The notes: generated from the sequence alone by a model not told the origin. A stretch of DNA of 64,000 nucleotides from Flavobacteriia bacterium (GCA_019455045.1 JACFND010000004.1:1-64000), one strand, 5' to 3'; positions 16,215 to 25,424 are shown, numbered from the stretch's first letter. Numbers and translations: made by a program.

Positions 16215-17339
16215 ATGGGAATGATTAAAAGAATTCAACAGGAAAACATTAAAGAATCACTCTATAAGGGAAAGGCAGTCGTTTTATTTGGGGCTCGACA
16301 GGTTGGGAAATCTTCACTGATAAAAGAGCTGGTAAAACAGGAAAAATTTCTGTGGTTAAATGGTGACGAACCGGATGTTCCTCTGTTGTTGGACAATATA
16401 ACGTCTGATCGATTGAAAGCAATCACAGGAGAAAGTAAGCTGTTGGTAATTGATGAAGCGCAAATGATTCCCAATATCGGCTTATTGATAAAACGAATGG
16501 TTGATAATTTCCCTGAAATCCAAATTATAGCCACGGGAAGCAGTGCTTTTGAACTCGCAGACCGAACAAAAGAGTCAATGGTCGGAAGAAAGGAGGAATT
16601 TCAGTTATTTCCATTGTCTTTTTCTGAAATGGTAAAACACGGTGATTTTATTACAGAATCGCGTTTGGTGGCAAACCGACTGATTTATGGTTATTATCCG
16701 GAAGTGGTTACCAGTCCCGGCAAAGAAGAAAAAATTCTCAGAGACCTCACAGAAGGTTTTTTATACAAGGACATTCTAAATCTGGAAGGAATAAAAAAAT
16801 CTTCCACTTTACAACGTCTGGTTCAAATGCTTGCGTTTCGGGTCGGGAGCGAGATAAATTATTCGTCACTCGGAAATGATTTGGGAATCAGCCGATTGAC
16901 GGTAGAAAAACACATTGATATTTTGGAGAAAAACTTTATCGTTTTCAGGTTAAATACTTTCAGTAAAAATCAGGACAATGAATTGAAAAAAGGGCGAAAA
17001 GTTTATTTTTGGGATGTTGGACTGAGAAATCAAATTATCAAAAACTTTCGTCCGGTGGAATTTCGGGAAGACATTGGTGCACTATGGGAAAATTTCATCA
17101 TCAGCGAACGAAAAAAGAAACTCAGTTATGCTTCCGATTTCAGCGACACATATTTCTGGCGCAATACGCAACAGGCTGAAATTGATTACATCGAAGTCAA
17201 AAACAACGAAATCAGTGCTTACGAAATCAAATACAGCCCCAACCAAAAAGTGCGTTTTACCAAAAGCTTTGTGAATGCATATCAGCCAAAAATCACACAA
17301 GCCATTAATAATCAAAATTATTGGGAATTTTTACTGTAA
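16215..17339 (+). CDS. AAA-family ATPase with DUF4143 domain
   Basis: A 374-residue protein. The N-terminal AAA_14 domain has a Walker A GARQVGKSS (about 26-34), Walker B LLVIDEAQ and the sensor ATGSSAFEL; the C-terminal DUF4143 domain includes the helix-turn-helix-like SSLGNDLGISRLTVEKHIDILEKN and a PD-(D/E)XK-like end (EIDYIEVKNNEISAYEIKYS). The family is widespread, often strain-specific, and has no settled function. Two starts are possible, ATG 16215 or ATG 16221. It stands alone between AT-rich gaps on both sides, interrupting a housekeeping neighbourhood, which suggests acquisition as a single-gene unit. Confidence 0.88.
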   Translation: MGMIKRIQQENIKESLYKGKAVVLFGARQVGKSSLIKELVKQEKFLWLNGDEPDVPLLLDNITSDRLKAITGESKLLVIDEAQMIPNIGLLIKRMVDNFPEIQIIATGSSAFELADRTKESMVGRKEEFQLFPLSFSEMVKHGDFITESRLVANRLIYGYYPEVVTSPGKEEKILRDLTEGFLYKDILNLEGIKKSSTLQRLVQMLAFRVGSEINYSSLGNDLGISRLTVEKHIDILEKNFIVFRLNTFSKNQDNELKKGRKVYFWDVGLRNQIIKNFRPVEFREDIGALWENFIISERKKKLSYASDFSDTYFWRNTQQAEIDYIEVKNNEISAYEIKYSPNQKVRFTKSFVNAYQPKITQAINNQNYWEFLL

Positions 17340-17469
17340 GAAAAAGAAGCTTCCTTTATAATCGATCACACATCTTTAATGAATTTAAAATAAAGCAAAT
17401 CTAAGCGAAAGCCTGAAGCAGGACTCATGAAATAATCGCTCAAAATCATCATTATACGACATTTTTCAC

Positions 17470-17477
17470 TACTTTTG
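17470..17477 (+). promoter_or_regulatory. -7 promoter element upstream of yicC-gmk
   Basis: TACTTTTG fits TAnnTTTG and lies 22 bases before the yicC ATG. No TTG at the expected -33 distance. The remainder of the 160-base gap after the AAA/DUF4143 gene shows no other feature to me. Confidence 0.4.
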
Positions 17478-17499
17478 GGCTCAAATTAATTAGCACAAC

Positions 17500-18360
17500 A
17501 TGATTCAATCGATGACCGGTTACGGAAAGGCGATAGCAAACTGTACTGCAAGAAAAATTACGGTCGAAGTACGTTCGCTCAACAGTAAATCTCTGGATTT
17601 GAGTACTCGTTTGCCCTATCTGTATCGGGAAAGAGAATTGGAAATCAGAAAAATCATTTCAGAAGATCTTCAGCGCGGAAAAATCGACTTCTCAATACAG
17701 TCAGAGGCAAATTCAGACAACAAAAGCCAGAAACTCAATCCGCAGGTGATCAAATCTTATATGAACGAATTCAAAGAAATCGTTCCCGACGCAAGCGAAA
17801 CCGAACTGCTTTCGATCACAATGAAACTGCCCGACGTGGTCGATTACACAAGTGACGAAATCAGCGATGAGGAATGGAGCAGAGCGCTCGGATGCATTAG
17901 AATCGCAATCGACAATCTGATCGAATTCAGAAAAACTGAGGGTGCGGTTTTGGAAAAGGATTTTATCAAAAGAATCAAAATCATCGATGATCTGCTGAGT
18001 CAGGTTGAGCCGTTTGAAAAGGAAAGAATTGAAACACTGAAAGAACGTTTTTCAAAAAATCTGGAAGAACTGAAAACAGATTATGATAAAAACAGATTTG
18101 AACAAGAACTGATCTATTATCTTGAGAAACTGGATATTACAGAAGAAAAAGTAAGACTGAGAAATCACTGCAACTATTTTTTGGAAACGCTTGGTGCAGA
18201 TAATTCAGAAGGAAAAAAACTCAATTTCATCTGTCAGGAAATCGGTCGTGAAATCAATACACTCGGATCAAAATCAAATCATTCAGAAATGCAGAAGATT
18301 GTAGTCCAGATGAAAGATGAGCTTGAAAAAATCAAAGAACAGGTTCTGAACATCCTCTAA
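17500..18360 (+). CDS. yicC: YicC/YloC family endoribonuclease
   Basis: A 286-residue protein with the full family signature: N-terminal MIQSMTGYGKA and VEVRSLNSKSLDLSTRLP, and the C-terminal DUF1732 block (LNFICQEIGREINTLGSKSNH...QMKDELEKIKEQVLNI). Characterised members are ring-forming endoribonucleases that act in RNA decay. It is 23 bases upstream of gmk on the same strand, a pairing conserved across many bacteria, so the two are probably one transcription unit. Confidence 0.92.
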   Translation: MIQSMTGYGKAIANCTARKITVEVRSLNSKSLDLSTRLPYLYRERELEIRKIISEDLQRGKIDFSIQSEANSDNKSQKLNPQVIKSYMNEFKEIVPDASETELLSITMKLPDVVDYTSDEISDEEWSRALGCIRIAIDNLIEFRKTEGAVLEKDFIKRIKIIDDLLSQVEPFEKERIETLKERFSKNLEELKTDYDKNRFEQELIYYLEKLDITEEKVRLRNHCNYFLETLGADNSEGKKLNFICQEIGREINTLGSKSNHSEMQKIVVQMKDELEKIKEQVLNIL

Positions 18361-18383
18361 ATTAATCATCAATCCTGAGCGGT

Positions 18384-18974
18384 ATGGACAAAGGAAAACT
18401 GATCATTGTTTCTGCTCCGTCGGGCGCCGGCAAAACCACACTTGTCAGGTATTTGCTTGAAAGCATTGACGAGCTTGAGTTTTCGGTTTCATGTGCTACC
18501 CGAAAACCAAGACCCAATGAGAAAAATGGTGTCGATTATTATTTTATCACTGCAGACGAATTCAGAAAAAAAATTGAAAATTCAGAATTTGCAGAATGGG
18601 AAGAGGTTTATACCGATTCGTATTACGGCACTTTGAAATCAGAAATTGAAAGAATCACTTCAAAAGGAAATTCCGTGATTTTTGATATCGATGTGATTGG
18701 CGGAATCAATCTGAAAAAATTATATCCCAATAACTCACTTTCAATCTTTATCATGCCGCCGTCGATTGAAGAGCTTGAAAATCGGCTTAGGGACAGGAAG
18801 ACAGAAAGTGAAGAAAAATTAAAACAAAGAGTTGAAAAAGCAGCCGGGGAACTGCGAATGTCGTCCGAATTTGACTGCATCATCCTCAATGACCGACTGA
18901 AAGAAAGCAAAATCGACATCATGAAAACCGTCAGAAATTTTCTTGAAGCTGACGATCAGGAATCGAATGCCTAA
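18384..18974 (+). CDS. gmk: Guanylate kinase
   Basis: A 196-residue kinase. P-loop SAPSGAGKTT (about residues 10-19), GMP-binding SVSCATRKPRPNEKNGVDYYFI and a lid region with RLRDRKTE are all present. It phosphorylates GMP to GDP with ATP, an essential step of purine nucleotide synthesis in the cytoplasm. Follows yicC in an apparent operon. Confidence 0.96.
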   Translation: MDKGKLIIVSAPSGAGKTTLVRYLLESIDELEFSVSCATRKPRPNEKNGVDYYFITADEFRKKIENSEFAEWEEVYTDSYYGTLKSEIERITSKGNSVIFDIDVIGGINLKKLYPNNSLSIFIMPPSIEELENRLRDRKTESEEKLKQRVEKAAGELRMSSEFDCIILNDRLKESKIDIMKTVRNFLEADDQESNA

Positions 18975-19084
18975 AACAGGGTTTTTCCAACTTGGAGTTT
19001 TCAAATCATTTTGTACATTTATAAACTAAAATTCCCGAAAGGGCAACAGACAATATCACAATTCAAAAAATTAAAAACGGCGAA

Positions 19085-20176
19085 ATGACAGAAATTAAAA
19101 AATTCAGCCCAGAGGATTTGAAAGACAATCCCGTCATTGCCCAGATGGGTCAATACAATCACGAACAACTTTTGTTTTGCAACGATAACGAGACCGGATT
19201 AAAAGCAATCATAGCCGTTCACAATACAGTTCTCGGGCCTGCGCTCGGCGGAACCAGGATGTGGAAATACAACAATGAGATGGAAGCGCTCAACGATGTG
19301 CTTCGTCTGTCACGCGGTATGACCTACAAAAACTCGATCTCGGGTCTGAACCTCGGCGGCGGAAAAGCGGTAATCATCGGCGATTCAAAAACCCAAAAAT
19401 CAGAAGCTTTTTTCAGAAGATACGGCCGTTTTATTGACAGTCTCAACGGAATTTATATCACAGCCGAAGATGTGGGAACCAGCACCCAGGATATGGTTTG
19501 GGTACACGAAGAAACCAATCACGTCTGCGGTCTGCCCGGGAAGAGCGGCGACCCTTCACCGATCACCGCATTGGGTGTGTATGTGGGCATGAAAGCCTGC
19601 GCAAAACTTCAATTCGGGAATGACAGTCTGAACGGAAAAAAAGTTGCAGTTCAGGGTGCCGGACATGTCGGTCAGTATCTGATGAAACATCTTCATGAGG
19701 AAGGAGCACAAATTTTTGTTACAGACATCGATCAGGCAGCACTCAAAAATGCTGCTGACAGTTTTGGCGCAAAAGTGGTTGGAGTGGATGAAATTTATGA
19801 TGTGGACATGGATATCTATGCGCCCTGTGCATTGGGAGCAACCGTTAACGACAATACGCTTTCGAGACTGAAATGCTCGATCATTGCAGGTTCTGCCAAC
19901 AACCAGCTGGCGGATGAAAATGTGCACGGAAAAGAAGTGCTCGAAAAAGGAATTATCTATGCTCCCGACTTTGCAATCAATGCAGGCGGTGTGATCAATG
20001 TGTATGCAGAGGTCAAAGAACTTTCTGCCGAATGGGCATTGGACAAAGCGAGAAATATTTATGATACGGTTTATCAGATCATCAAAAGATCTGCTGACGA
20101 AAAGATTCCTTCTTATGCGATTGCAAATAAAATTGCGGAGGAAAGAATCGCTGCGGGCGAGAAAGCAGAAGTCTGA
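19085..20176 (+). CDS. Leu/Glu/Phe/Val dehydrogenase (leucine dehydrogenase type)
   Basis: A 363-residue NAD-dependent amino acid dehydrogenase. The substrate-binding glycine-rich stretch GLNLGGGKAVIIGD carries the catalytic lysine; GPALGGTRMW is also characteristic. The Rossmann motif VAVQGAGHVGQYLMKHL (about 180-196) binds NAD. Length and motifs fit leucine/valine dehydrogenase rather than the longer glutamate dehydrogenases. It reversibly deaminates branched-chain amino acids to 2-oxo acids, feeding branched fatty acid synthesis that is typical of Flavobacteria (general knowledge). A terminator follows. Confidence 0.92.
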   Translation: MTEIKKFSPEDLKDNPVIAQMGQYNHEQLLFCNDNETGLKAIIAVHNTVLGPALGGTRMWKYNNEMEALNDVLRLSRGMTYKNSISGLNLGGGKAVIIGDSKTQKSEAFFRRYGRFIDSLNGIYITAEDVGTSTQDMVWVHEETNHVCGLPGKSGDPSPITALGVYVGMKACAKLQFGNDSLNGKKVAVQGAGHVGQYLMKHLHEEGAQIFVTDIDQAALKNAADSFGAKVVGVDEIYDVDMDIYAPCALGATVNDNTLSRLKCSIIAGSANNQLADENVHGKEVLEKGIIYAPDFAINAGGVINVYAEVKELSAEWALDKARNIYDTVYQIIKRSADEKIPSYAIANKIAEERIAAGEKAEV

Positions 20177-20199
20177 ATCAATCTTAAAAAACATTAAAG

Positions 20200-20236
20200 C
20201 TCCGGCCGGAAATTTATTTTTCAGCCGGAGTTTTAT
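20200..20236 (+). terminator. Intrinsic terminator after the amino acid dehydrogenase gene
   Basis: Stem CTCCGGC (20200-20206) with GCCGGAG (20224-20230), 17-base loop, then TTTTATTTTT. It lies 24 bases after the stop codon. Confidence 0.75.
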
Positions 20237-20345
20237 TTTTGGTCAAACTGAATCTACCGGATTGAAAAATTCGGCCTGAGTCCTTTAAAAATTCCAAAAA
20301 TTTGGCTTAACTTGTGTGGACTTTAATCAAAAAAAATAAAACAAT

Positions 20346-20957
20346 ATGGCAGATTCAGAAATACGCGGCCCTCAAAGATTGGGTCCGCTAACTCCGCTTG
20401 TCGGAGAATGGGAAGGCGATGCAGGCGTCGACCTTTCTTATCACAACGATGACGATGTGACCGAAAAAACTTCTTATTTTGAAAAAGCCTGGTTCAAACC
20501 GATTCCAAAACAGGAAAACGGAAAACAGTTTCTTGAAGGTCTTGCCTACAAATCAACTGCATGGCGTCACGGCGAAGAAGCGATGGAACCTTTTCATGAC
20601 GAAATGGGATTTCTGCTTTGGGACAAAGAGAGGGGGCAGGTGATCAGAACCGTGGTATTTGGTCGCGGTATTGCAATCATGGCGGGCGCAGATGCCGGAC
20701 CGAGAGACAAAGAAATCCATTTCAAGGCAACACCCGGCGATCCGTGTTACGGAATTCTTCAAAACCGTTATCTGCTGGAAAGAGCCGAGCTCAAAAGTTT
20801 TGAAAGCACCTTTAAATTCAATGATGACGGAACTTTCACCCATTCATCGGACATTGTGCTGAAACTCGCCGCCCAGAACGGTCTTGAAATGCATCATACC
20901 GATGTGAATACGATGCATAAAGTAAAACATTATCATCCCGGATCTGAGTTTCAATAA
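20346..20957 (+). CDS. Heme-binding beta-barrel (nitrobindin/THAP4-like) protein
   Basis: A 203-residue soluble protein. The N-terminal LGPLTPLVGEWEGDAG, internal EPFHDEMGFLLWD and the C-terminal HHTDVNTMHKVKHYHPG match the FABP-like heme-binding barrel family (PF08768 type), in which a late histidine coordinates ferric heme. Nitrobindin relatives bind or detoxify nitric oxide or peroxynitrite; that has not been shown for the longer bacterial forms such as this one. It is a single gene flanked by terminators on both sides. Confidence 0.8.
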   Translation: MADSEIRGPQRLGPLTPLVGEWEGDAGVDLSYHNDDDVTEKTSYFEKAWFKPIPKQENGKQFLEGLAYKSTAWRHGEEAMEPFHDEMGFLLWDKERGQVIRTVVFGRGIAIMAGADAGPRDKEIHFKATPGDPCYGILQNRYLLERAELKSFESTFKFNDDGTFTHSSDIVLKLAAQNGLEMHHTDVNTMHKVKHYHPGSEFQ

Positions 20958-20982
20958 CAGAAATTCATTTTTTGAAAATTAA

Positions 20983-21018
20983 AAAACGGATGAACCGAAA
21001 AGCCGATTCATCCGTTTT
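20983..21018. terminator. Bidirectional terminator
   Basis: Perfect 12-bp stem AAAACGGATGAA (20983-20994) / TTCATCCGTTTT (21007-21018), with T-tracts on both strands. It separates two convergent genes, the heme-binding barrel gene and glmS. Confidence 0.85.
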
Positions 21019-21036
21019 TATTTGTTTTCAAATCTT

Positions 21037-22884
21037 TTATTCTACGGTAACCGATTTCGCAAGATTCCTCGGCTGATCAACATTTCTGCCAAGTTTAACG
21101 GCAATATAGTAGGAAAGCAGCTGAAGCGGAATTGCAGCCAGTATCGGACTGAATTCTTCGGATGAATTTGGAATTTCAATCACATGATCTGCAATTTTGC
21201 TCAATTCGGTGTCGCCCGTATTGACCACCGCAATGATCTGACCTTTTCTTGCCTTGATTTCCATTGCATTGCTGACAACTTTTTCATAATAACCGGTTCT
21301 TGGTGCAATGATCACCACCGGCATATTTTCGTCGATAAGTGCAATCGGGCCGTGTTTCATTTCTGCTGCCGGATAGCCTTCTGCGTGGATGTATGAAATT
21401 TCTTTCAGTTTCAAAGCACCTTCCAAAGCAGACGGGAAATTGTAACCTCTTCCCAGATAAAGTGCGTTGGTTGCGTTTTTGTATTTTTCTGAAATTTCAA
21501 TCACCTTTTCGGCTGTATTTTCAAGCGTCTTTTGAACCAGCTCGGGTATATTGTCCAATTCGCTGATCAGTGAATTGAATCTTTCCTTGCTCAGATTTCC
21601 GTTGTGTTTTCCAAGTTTGATCGCAATCAGCGAAAGTATGGTCAGCTGGGCTGTAAATGCTTTGGTTGATGCCACACCGATTTCGGGACCGGCATGTGTA
21701 TAGGAACCGGCATCTGTGATTCTTGCAATCGAAGAACCCACCACATTATTGATGCCATAGATGAATGCACCTTTTTCGCGTGCCAGTTTCAATGCGGCTA
21801 GCGTATCAGCGGTTTCACCCGATTGTGAAATTGCAATCACCACATCTTTACGGTTGATGATCGGATTTCTGTATCTGAATTCAGATGCATATTCAACTTC
21901 GACCGGAATTCTTGCCAGATCTTCGATCAGATATTCACCGATCAGACCGGCATGATAAGAAGTTCCGCAGGCAACGATGATGATTCTTTTTGCGTTCAGA
22001 AATTTTTCCTGATAATCCCAGATTCCCGCCATCTTGATGATTCCCTCATCAACCAGCAATCGTCCTCTCATCGTGTCCCGAATCGATTTTGGCTGCTCGT
22101 AAATTTCTTTCAGCATAAAATGCTCATAACCGCTTTTTTCGATTTCCTCCAGATTGATTTTCAGTTCCTGAACCGTATGGGTAACCTTCAGATTGTCTTT
22201 GATTTTTCTGATGTCTATGTCTTTGTCTCTTCTGATGGTCGCCATTTCGCCGTCGTCGAGATAGAAAGCTTCTTTTGTAAATTCCAAAAACGGTGAAGCG
22301 TCAGATGCGATGAAAAATTCATTGTCACCAATTCCGATCACCAATGGACTTCCCAATCTTGCCACCACGATTTCGTCCGGATCGTTTTTGTCCATCACCG
22401 CAATCGCATAGGCACCAACAACCTCATTCAGCGAATATCTCACTGCTTCGGTCAGGTTCAAATTTTCTTTGTCTTTGAAATATTGTATCAGATTGACCAG
22501 CACTTCGGTATCTGTTTCACTGTGAAACACAAATCCTTTCTGGATCAATTCTGTTTTGAGTGAATCATAATTTTCGATAATTCCGTTGTGGACCAACACG
22601 ATCTGTTCGTCATTTGACAGATGCGGGTGAGAGTTCACATCATTTGGTTCACCGTGGGTTGCCCAACGGGTGTGACCGACGCCCAGAGTGGATCCGTTGT
22701 TCAGAAATTTGGATTTTTCTTCCAATTCCGAAACCTTACCTTTGGTTTTCACCAGTCCGAAACCATCGTCTTCCATCACCACCAGACCGGCGCTGTCATA
22801 ACCTCTGTATTCGAGTCTTTTCAGTCCGTTGATGATGATCGGATATGCTTTTCTGTTTCCCAGATAACCTACGATTCCACACAT
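21037..22884 (-). CDS. glmS: Glutamine-fructose-6-phosphate aminotransferase (isomerizing)
   Basis: A 615-residue two-domain enzyme. Cys2 of MCGIVGYLG is the glutaminase nucleophile; HTRWATHGEP and NGIIENY belong to the same domain (1-240). Two SIS domains follow, with CGTSYHAG, SQSGETADT and the C-terminal LAKSVTVE that closes the active site. It makes glucosamine-6-phosphate, the entry to peptidoglycan, lipid A and surface-glycan amino sugars. No glmS ribozyme-like leader is possible here because the DUF4270 gene ends six bases upstream. Last gene of the GT5-N, DUF4270, glmS transcription unit. Confidence 0.97.
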   Translation of the reverse strand: MCGIVGYLGNRKAYPIIINGLKRLEYRGYDSAGLVVMEDDGFGLVKTKGKVSELEEKSKFLNNGSTLGVGHTRWATHGEPNDVNSHPHLSNDEQIVLVHNGIIENYDSLKTELIQKGFVFHSETDTEVLVNLIQYFKDKENLNLTEAVRYSLNEVVGAYAIAVMDKNDPDEIVVARLGSPLVIGIGDNEFFIASDASPFLEFTKEAFYLDDGEMATIRRDKDIDIRKIKDNLKVTHTVQELKINLEEIEKSGYEHFMLKEIYEQPKSIRDTMRGRLLVDEGIIKMAGIWDYQEKFLNAKRIIIVACGTSYHAGLIGEYLIEDLARIPVEVEYASEFRYRNPIINRKDVVIAISQSGETADTLAALKLAREKGAFIYGINNVVGSSIARITDAGSYTHAGPEIGVASTKAFTAQLTILSLIAIKLGKHNGNLSKERFNSLISELDNIPELVQKTLENTAEKVIEISEKYKNATNALYLGRGYNFPSALEGALKLKEISYIHAEGYPAAEMKHGPIALIDENMPVVIIAPRTGYYEKVVSNAMEIKARKGQIIAVVNTGDTELSKIADHVIEIPNSSEEFSPILAAIPLQLLSYYIAVKLGRNVDQPRNLAKSVTVE

Positions 22885-22890
22885 ATCTCT

Positions 22891-24522
22891 TTATTTTTTG
22901 GTATAATAAATCTTAAGTCTCAGCTTCTTGTCGCTTTGTTCCGTATTGTTTCCGTGCAGTACAACACGATTTGGATTGAATGCCCTGTCGCTGTAAAACG
23001 GGTTGCTTGTGTTCAGGATTTCAGAATAACCCGAAGTCGGCATCATCAGGAAATTACCAAGACTCAAAACGATTTTTGCATCTTCATAAACCACTCCTTT
23101 TTCAACGATTTCTTTGATGTAATCGGTAATTCTGATGGTATATTTCTTGTCGTCATCATCGAAATTATACATCGGGTTGAATTGCACAAAAGTCGGATAA
23201 CGGTTATAGAAACTGGTTACGTCCTTAAAGTTTTTGTTTCTGACTTTTCCGTCCTCGGTATAATTGTTCCATGCATACAGATAGGGTGGTTTTTTAAATC
23301 CGTAACTGTCATCCACGCTGAAATTCAATTCTGCACCCACAATCGCCCATCCGTCATTTTCGACATGATGTCTGATTTCGTTCAGCTCATCCTGATTGAT
23401 TTTAATGATCGTCTTTGTTCCGTCCAGTCCCGACAGATAGAGCCTCGGATCACCCTCGACCGTATTCGGGTTGGTGTAAGCATTAACAAACTGCGAACTC
23501 CTGTTGGTATGTTCAAACTGATTGACCTGTACATTGTATCCCGGCGAACTGCTCCAATAAGTGGTGAAGAACAGTGGCAAAGCACCGTTTTTGTTTTCAA
23601 CTTCACCTTCTGCATTGGTTTTGTCAAAATTGTAATACATCACCAGATTAAAAGAAGCCGAGTTGGGCTGAAAGTTGAACAGGAATCCCTGATCGTCAAC
23701 CGTACTGATTTCTATTCCTCTGAAAAAATTTCTGATAAATGAAGCCTGATCACCCATTCCGCTCGAACCTTCATTGCCGATAAATTTTTGTTCAAAATAA
23801 TCTTTGTTCAATTTGACTTTATAAACCACAGACGGCAATTCGGTTTCCGGATCGTTCAGTTTTTTGGTCTGATAAGTGGTTATTTCCTTTGTAATCTGCT
23901 GAGTTCCGAGCACTTCAAAAAAGGTTTCGATATGATTGATATTATCGCACCCCTGACAATTTGCCAATGCCGGATTTGAATAATGAATCGAATCCTGAGA
24001 CTGCATATATTTTGAAACTTCTTTGACTCTCAGTGTGATCGGCTGATCTGCATTTCCGTAAATCGAATCCAGTTTGTAAGTTCTTTTGATCCTGATGGTC
24101 GCAGTATCTGAAGGTTCCTGACCTTCGGACAGATAAACATAGGTGGTGTCGATTGTAATATCATCTTCGCCGGTTTTATAAAATACGGGAATATTGAGTA
24201 TCACCGAGTCCATTTTGGGATTGTCTCCAAAATCAGGATTCAGCACACCGATACGTGCCTGAGAATAAAACTTCGCCTTCACCCTTCCAAAGACCGGATC
24301 TTCATACACGCCGAGTATACCAGACTGAAGCACCTGCTCGTCCGAACGGATCGAATCGTTGTTGGTGTTGTACGAAACAACATCAGCATAATAAACATTT
24401 GAGGATGCGCCGTCGAAAATCCCGCTTCCTATTTCATTCACATCATTTTCGCAAGAAAAGACAAGGAGTGCTGTTGCGCTAACTGTTATTGCAACAACGA
24501 ATTTTGAAAATCCTTTCATCAA
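22891..24522 (-). CDS. DUF4270 family lipoprotein
   Basis: A 543-residue exported lipoprotein: signal peptide with VFSC lipobox (Cys24), then the family's N-terminal pattern ENDVNEIGSGIFDG and LGVYEDPVFGRVKAKFYSQ, and a beta-rich body with little low-complexity sequence. DUF4270 is typical of Bacteroidota and its function is not established. Its place between the GT5-like gene and glmS recurs in flavobacteria, which suggests an envelope role. Spacing is six bases on both sides, so it is certainly in the operon. Confidence 0.85.
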   Translation of the reverse strand: MMKGFSKFVVAITVSATALLVFSCENDVNEIGSGIFDGASSNVYYADVVSYNTNNDSIRSDEQVLQSGILGVYEDPVFGRVKAKFYSQARIGVLNPDFGDNPKMDSVILNIPVFYKTGEDDITIDTTYVYLSEGQEPSDTATIRIKRTYKLDSIYGNADQPITLRVKEVSKYMQSQDSIHYSNPALANCQGCDNINHIETFFEVLGTQQITKEITTYQTKKLNDPETELPSVVYKVKLNKDYFEQKFIGNEGSSGMGDQASFIRNFFRGIEISTVDDQGFLFNFQPNSASFNLVMYYNFDKTNAEGEVENKNGALPLFFTTYWSSSPGYNVQVNQFEHTNRSSQFVNAYTNPNTVEGDPRLYLSGLDGTKTIIKINQDELNEIRHHVENDGWAIVGAELNFSVDDSYGFKKPPYLYAWNNYTEDGKVRNKNFKDVTSFYNRYPTFVQFNPMYNFDDDDKKYTIRITDYIKEIVEKGVVYEDAKIVLSLGNFLMMPTSGYSEILNTSNPFYSDRAFNPNRVVLHGNNTEQSDKKLRLKIYYTKK

Positions 24523-24528
24523 TAATTT

Positions 24529-25344
24529 TTAGTTTTCATTCATTAATTCTTCTGCATAGAAAACTTTGTAGGCTTCGCAGATTCCGTCAACCGGACAGTA
24601 TTCCATGACGGGAATGTTTTTGGATTCAAGATATTTGTTGATTGACTCGGGCAAAAATTCTTCCCCTTTAACCGCAGCATCCGCATATCTCAAAGCCGAT
24701 TTTACCATCGCTTCGTAATCCGGATTTTTCAGAAATTTTGCAACTTCACCGTTAATACCGTCAAAGGCAAGTTTGTTTCCGATTTCTGAATTCAGCTGAC
24801 CTTCGAAAGGATTGTCATAAAGTGAAACAACCACTTTTGCTTCGTTAAAGAAAGAGTCTTCTGCGTAATATTCCTTGAGATAGGCAGGAACCAGACCTGA
24901 CATCCAGCCCAGTATGTGAACCACATCCGGCTTCCAGTTCAGTTTTTTTACGGTTTCCAGAACTCCTTTGGCAAAGAAAATGGCACGCTCGTCATTGTCG
25001 TTGAAAAGTTGACCTCTGTCGTCGGTATAAACCGATTTCCTTTTGAAGTACTCTTCGTTGTCAATGAAGTAAACCTGAATCTTCTCACCGGGTACCGATG
25101 CCACTTTTATGATGAGCGGCTGGTCCATATCGTTTATGATCAGATTCATCCCCGAAAGACGAATCACCTCGTGGAGCTGATGCCTTCTTTCATTTATGAC
25201 CCCGAATCTTGGCATAAATATCCTGACATCCGCACCTTTATCATTCATCGCTTTGGGAATTCTTAAAGATTGCAGAGACATCGGAGATTCAGGAAAGTAG
25301 GGGATCATTTCAGTTGTAACGTACAAAATACGATTTCCGTCCAT
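24529..25344 (-). CDS. Glycogen/starch synthase N-terminal-domain protein (GT5 half)
   Basis: A 271-residue protein matching only the N-terminal catalytic domain of GT5 glycogen synthases: RILYVTTEMIPYF, VRIFMPRFGVINERRHQLHEV and WKPDVVHILGWMSGLVPAYL. The C-terminal Rossmann domain with the ADP-glucose-binding residues is absent, so conventional glycogen synthesis is doubtful. The open frame begins at 25401, but a -7 promoter element lies at 25377-25384, between that ATG and ATG 25344 (MDGNRILYV), so I use 25344, which also matches the usual flavobacterial length. First gene of the operon with DUF4270 and glmS. Confidence 0.85.
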   Translation of the reverse strand: MDGNRILYVTTEMIPYFPESPMSLQSLRIPKAMNDKGADVRIFMPRFGVINERRHQLHEVIRLSGMNLIINDMDQPLIIKVASVPGEKIQVYFIDNEEYFKRKSVYTDDRGQLFNDNDERAIFFAKGVLETVKKLNWKPDVVHILGWMSGLVPAYLKEYYAEDSFFNEAKVVVSLYDNPFEGQLNSEIGNKLAFDGINGEVAKFLKNPDYEAMVKSALRYADAAVKGEEFLPESINKYLESKNIPVMEYCPVDGICEAYKVFYAEELMNEN

Positions 25345-25376
25345 ACTCAAACTCATTAAATACTTGAAATTCTGCA

Positions 25377-25384
25377 CAAAGATA
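25377..25384 (-). promoter_or_regulatory. -7 promoter element of the GT5-N/DUF4270/glmS operon
   Basis: The minus strand reads TATCTTTG, an exact fit to TAnnTTTG, 32 bases before the chosen ATG at 25344. It lies downstream of the alternative ATG at 25401 and so rules that start out if the promoter is used. Confidence 0.55.
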
Positions 25385-25416
25385 CGAAAATTCTGCGACA
25401 TTTAATATGCTTGTAT

Positions 25417-25424
25417 TATTTTTG
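25417..25424 (+). promoter_or_regulatory. -7 promoter element of panC
   Basis: TATTTTTG fits TAnnTTTG and is 31 bases before the panC ATG. With the minus-strand element at 25377-25384 it makes a divergent promoter region of about 110 bp. No well-spaced -33 TTG. Confidence 0.45.

Noticed and set aside
19556-20194. A 212-codon minus-strand frame opposite the amino acid dehydrogenase gene
   Set aside because: Cys- and His-rich composition is the shadow of the real gene's codons; no homology is apparent.
20346-20957. Fatty-acid-binding protein
   Set aside because: The barrel shares a fold with FABPs, but the WEG motif and C-terminal histidine pattern point to the heme-binding nitrobindin-like family.
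21037-22884. glmS ribozyme in front of glmS
   Set aside because: Only six bases separate glmS from the upstream gene; there is no room for the ribozyme.
22621-23742. A 373-codon open frame on the plus strand antisense to glmS and DUF4270
   Set aside because: It has no recognisable domain or signal and lies entirely opposite two well-supported genes; long antisense frames are expected from the codon use of this genome.
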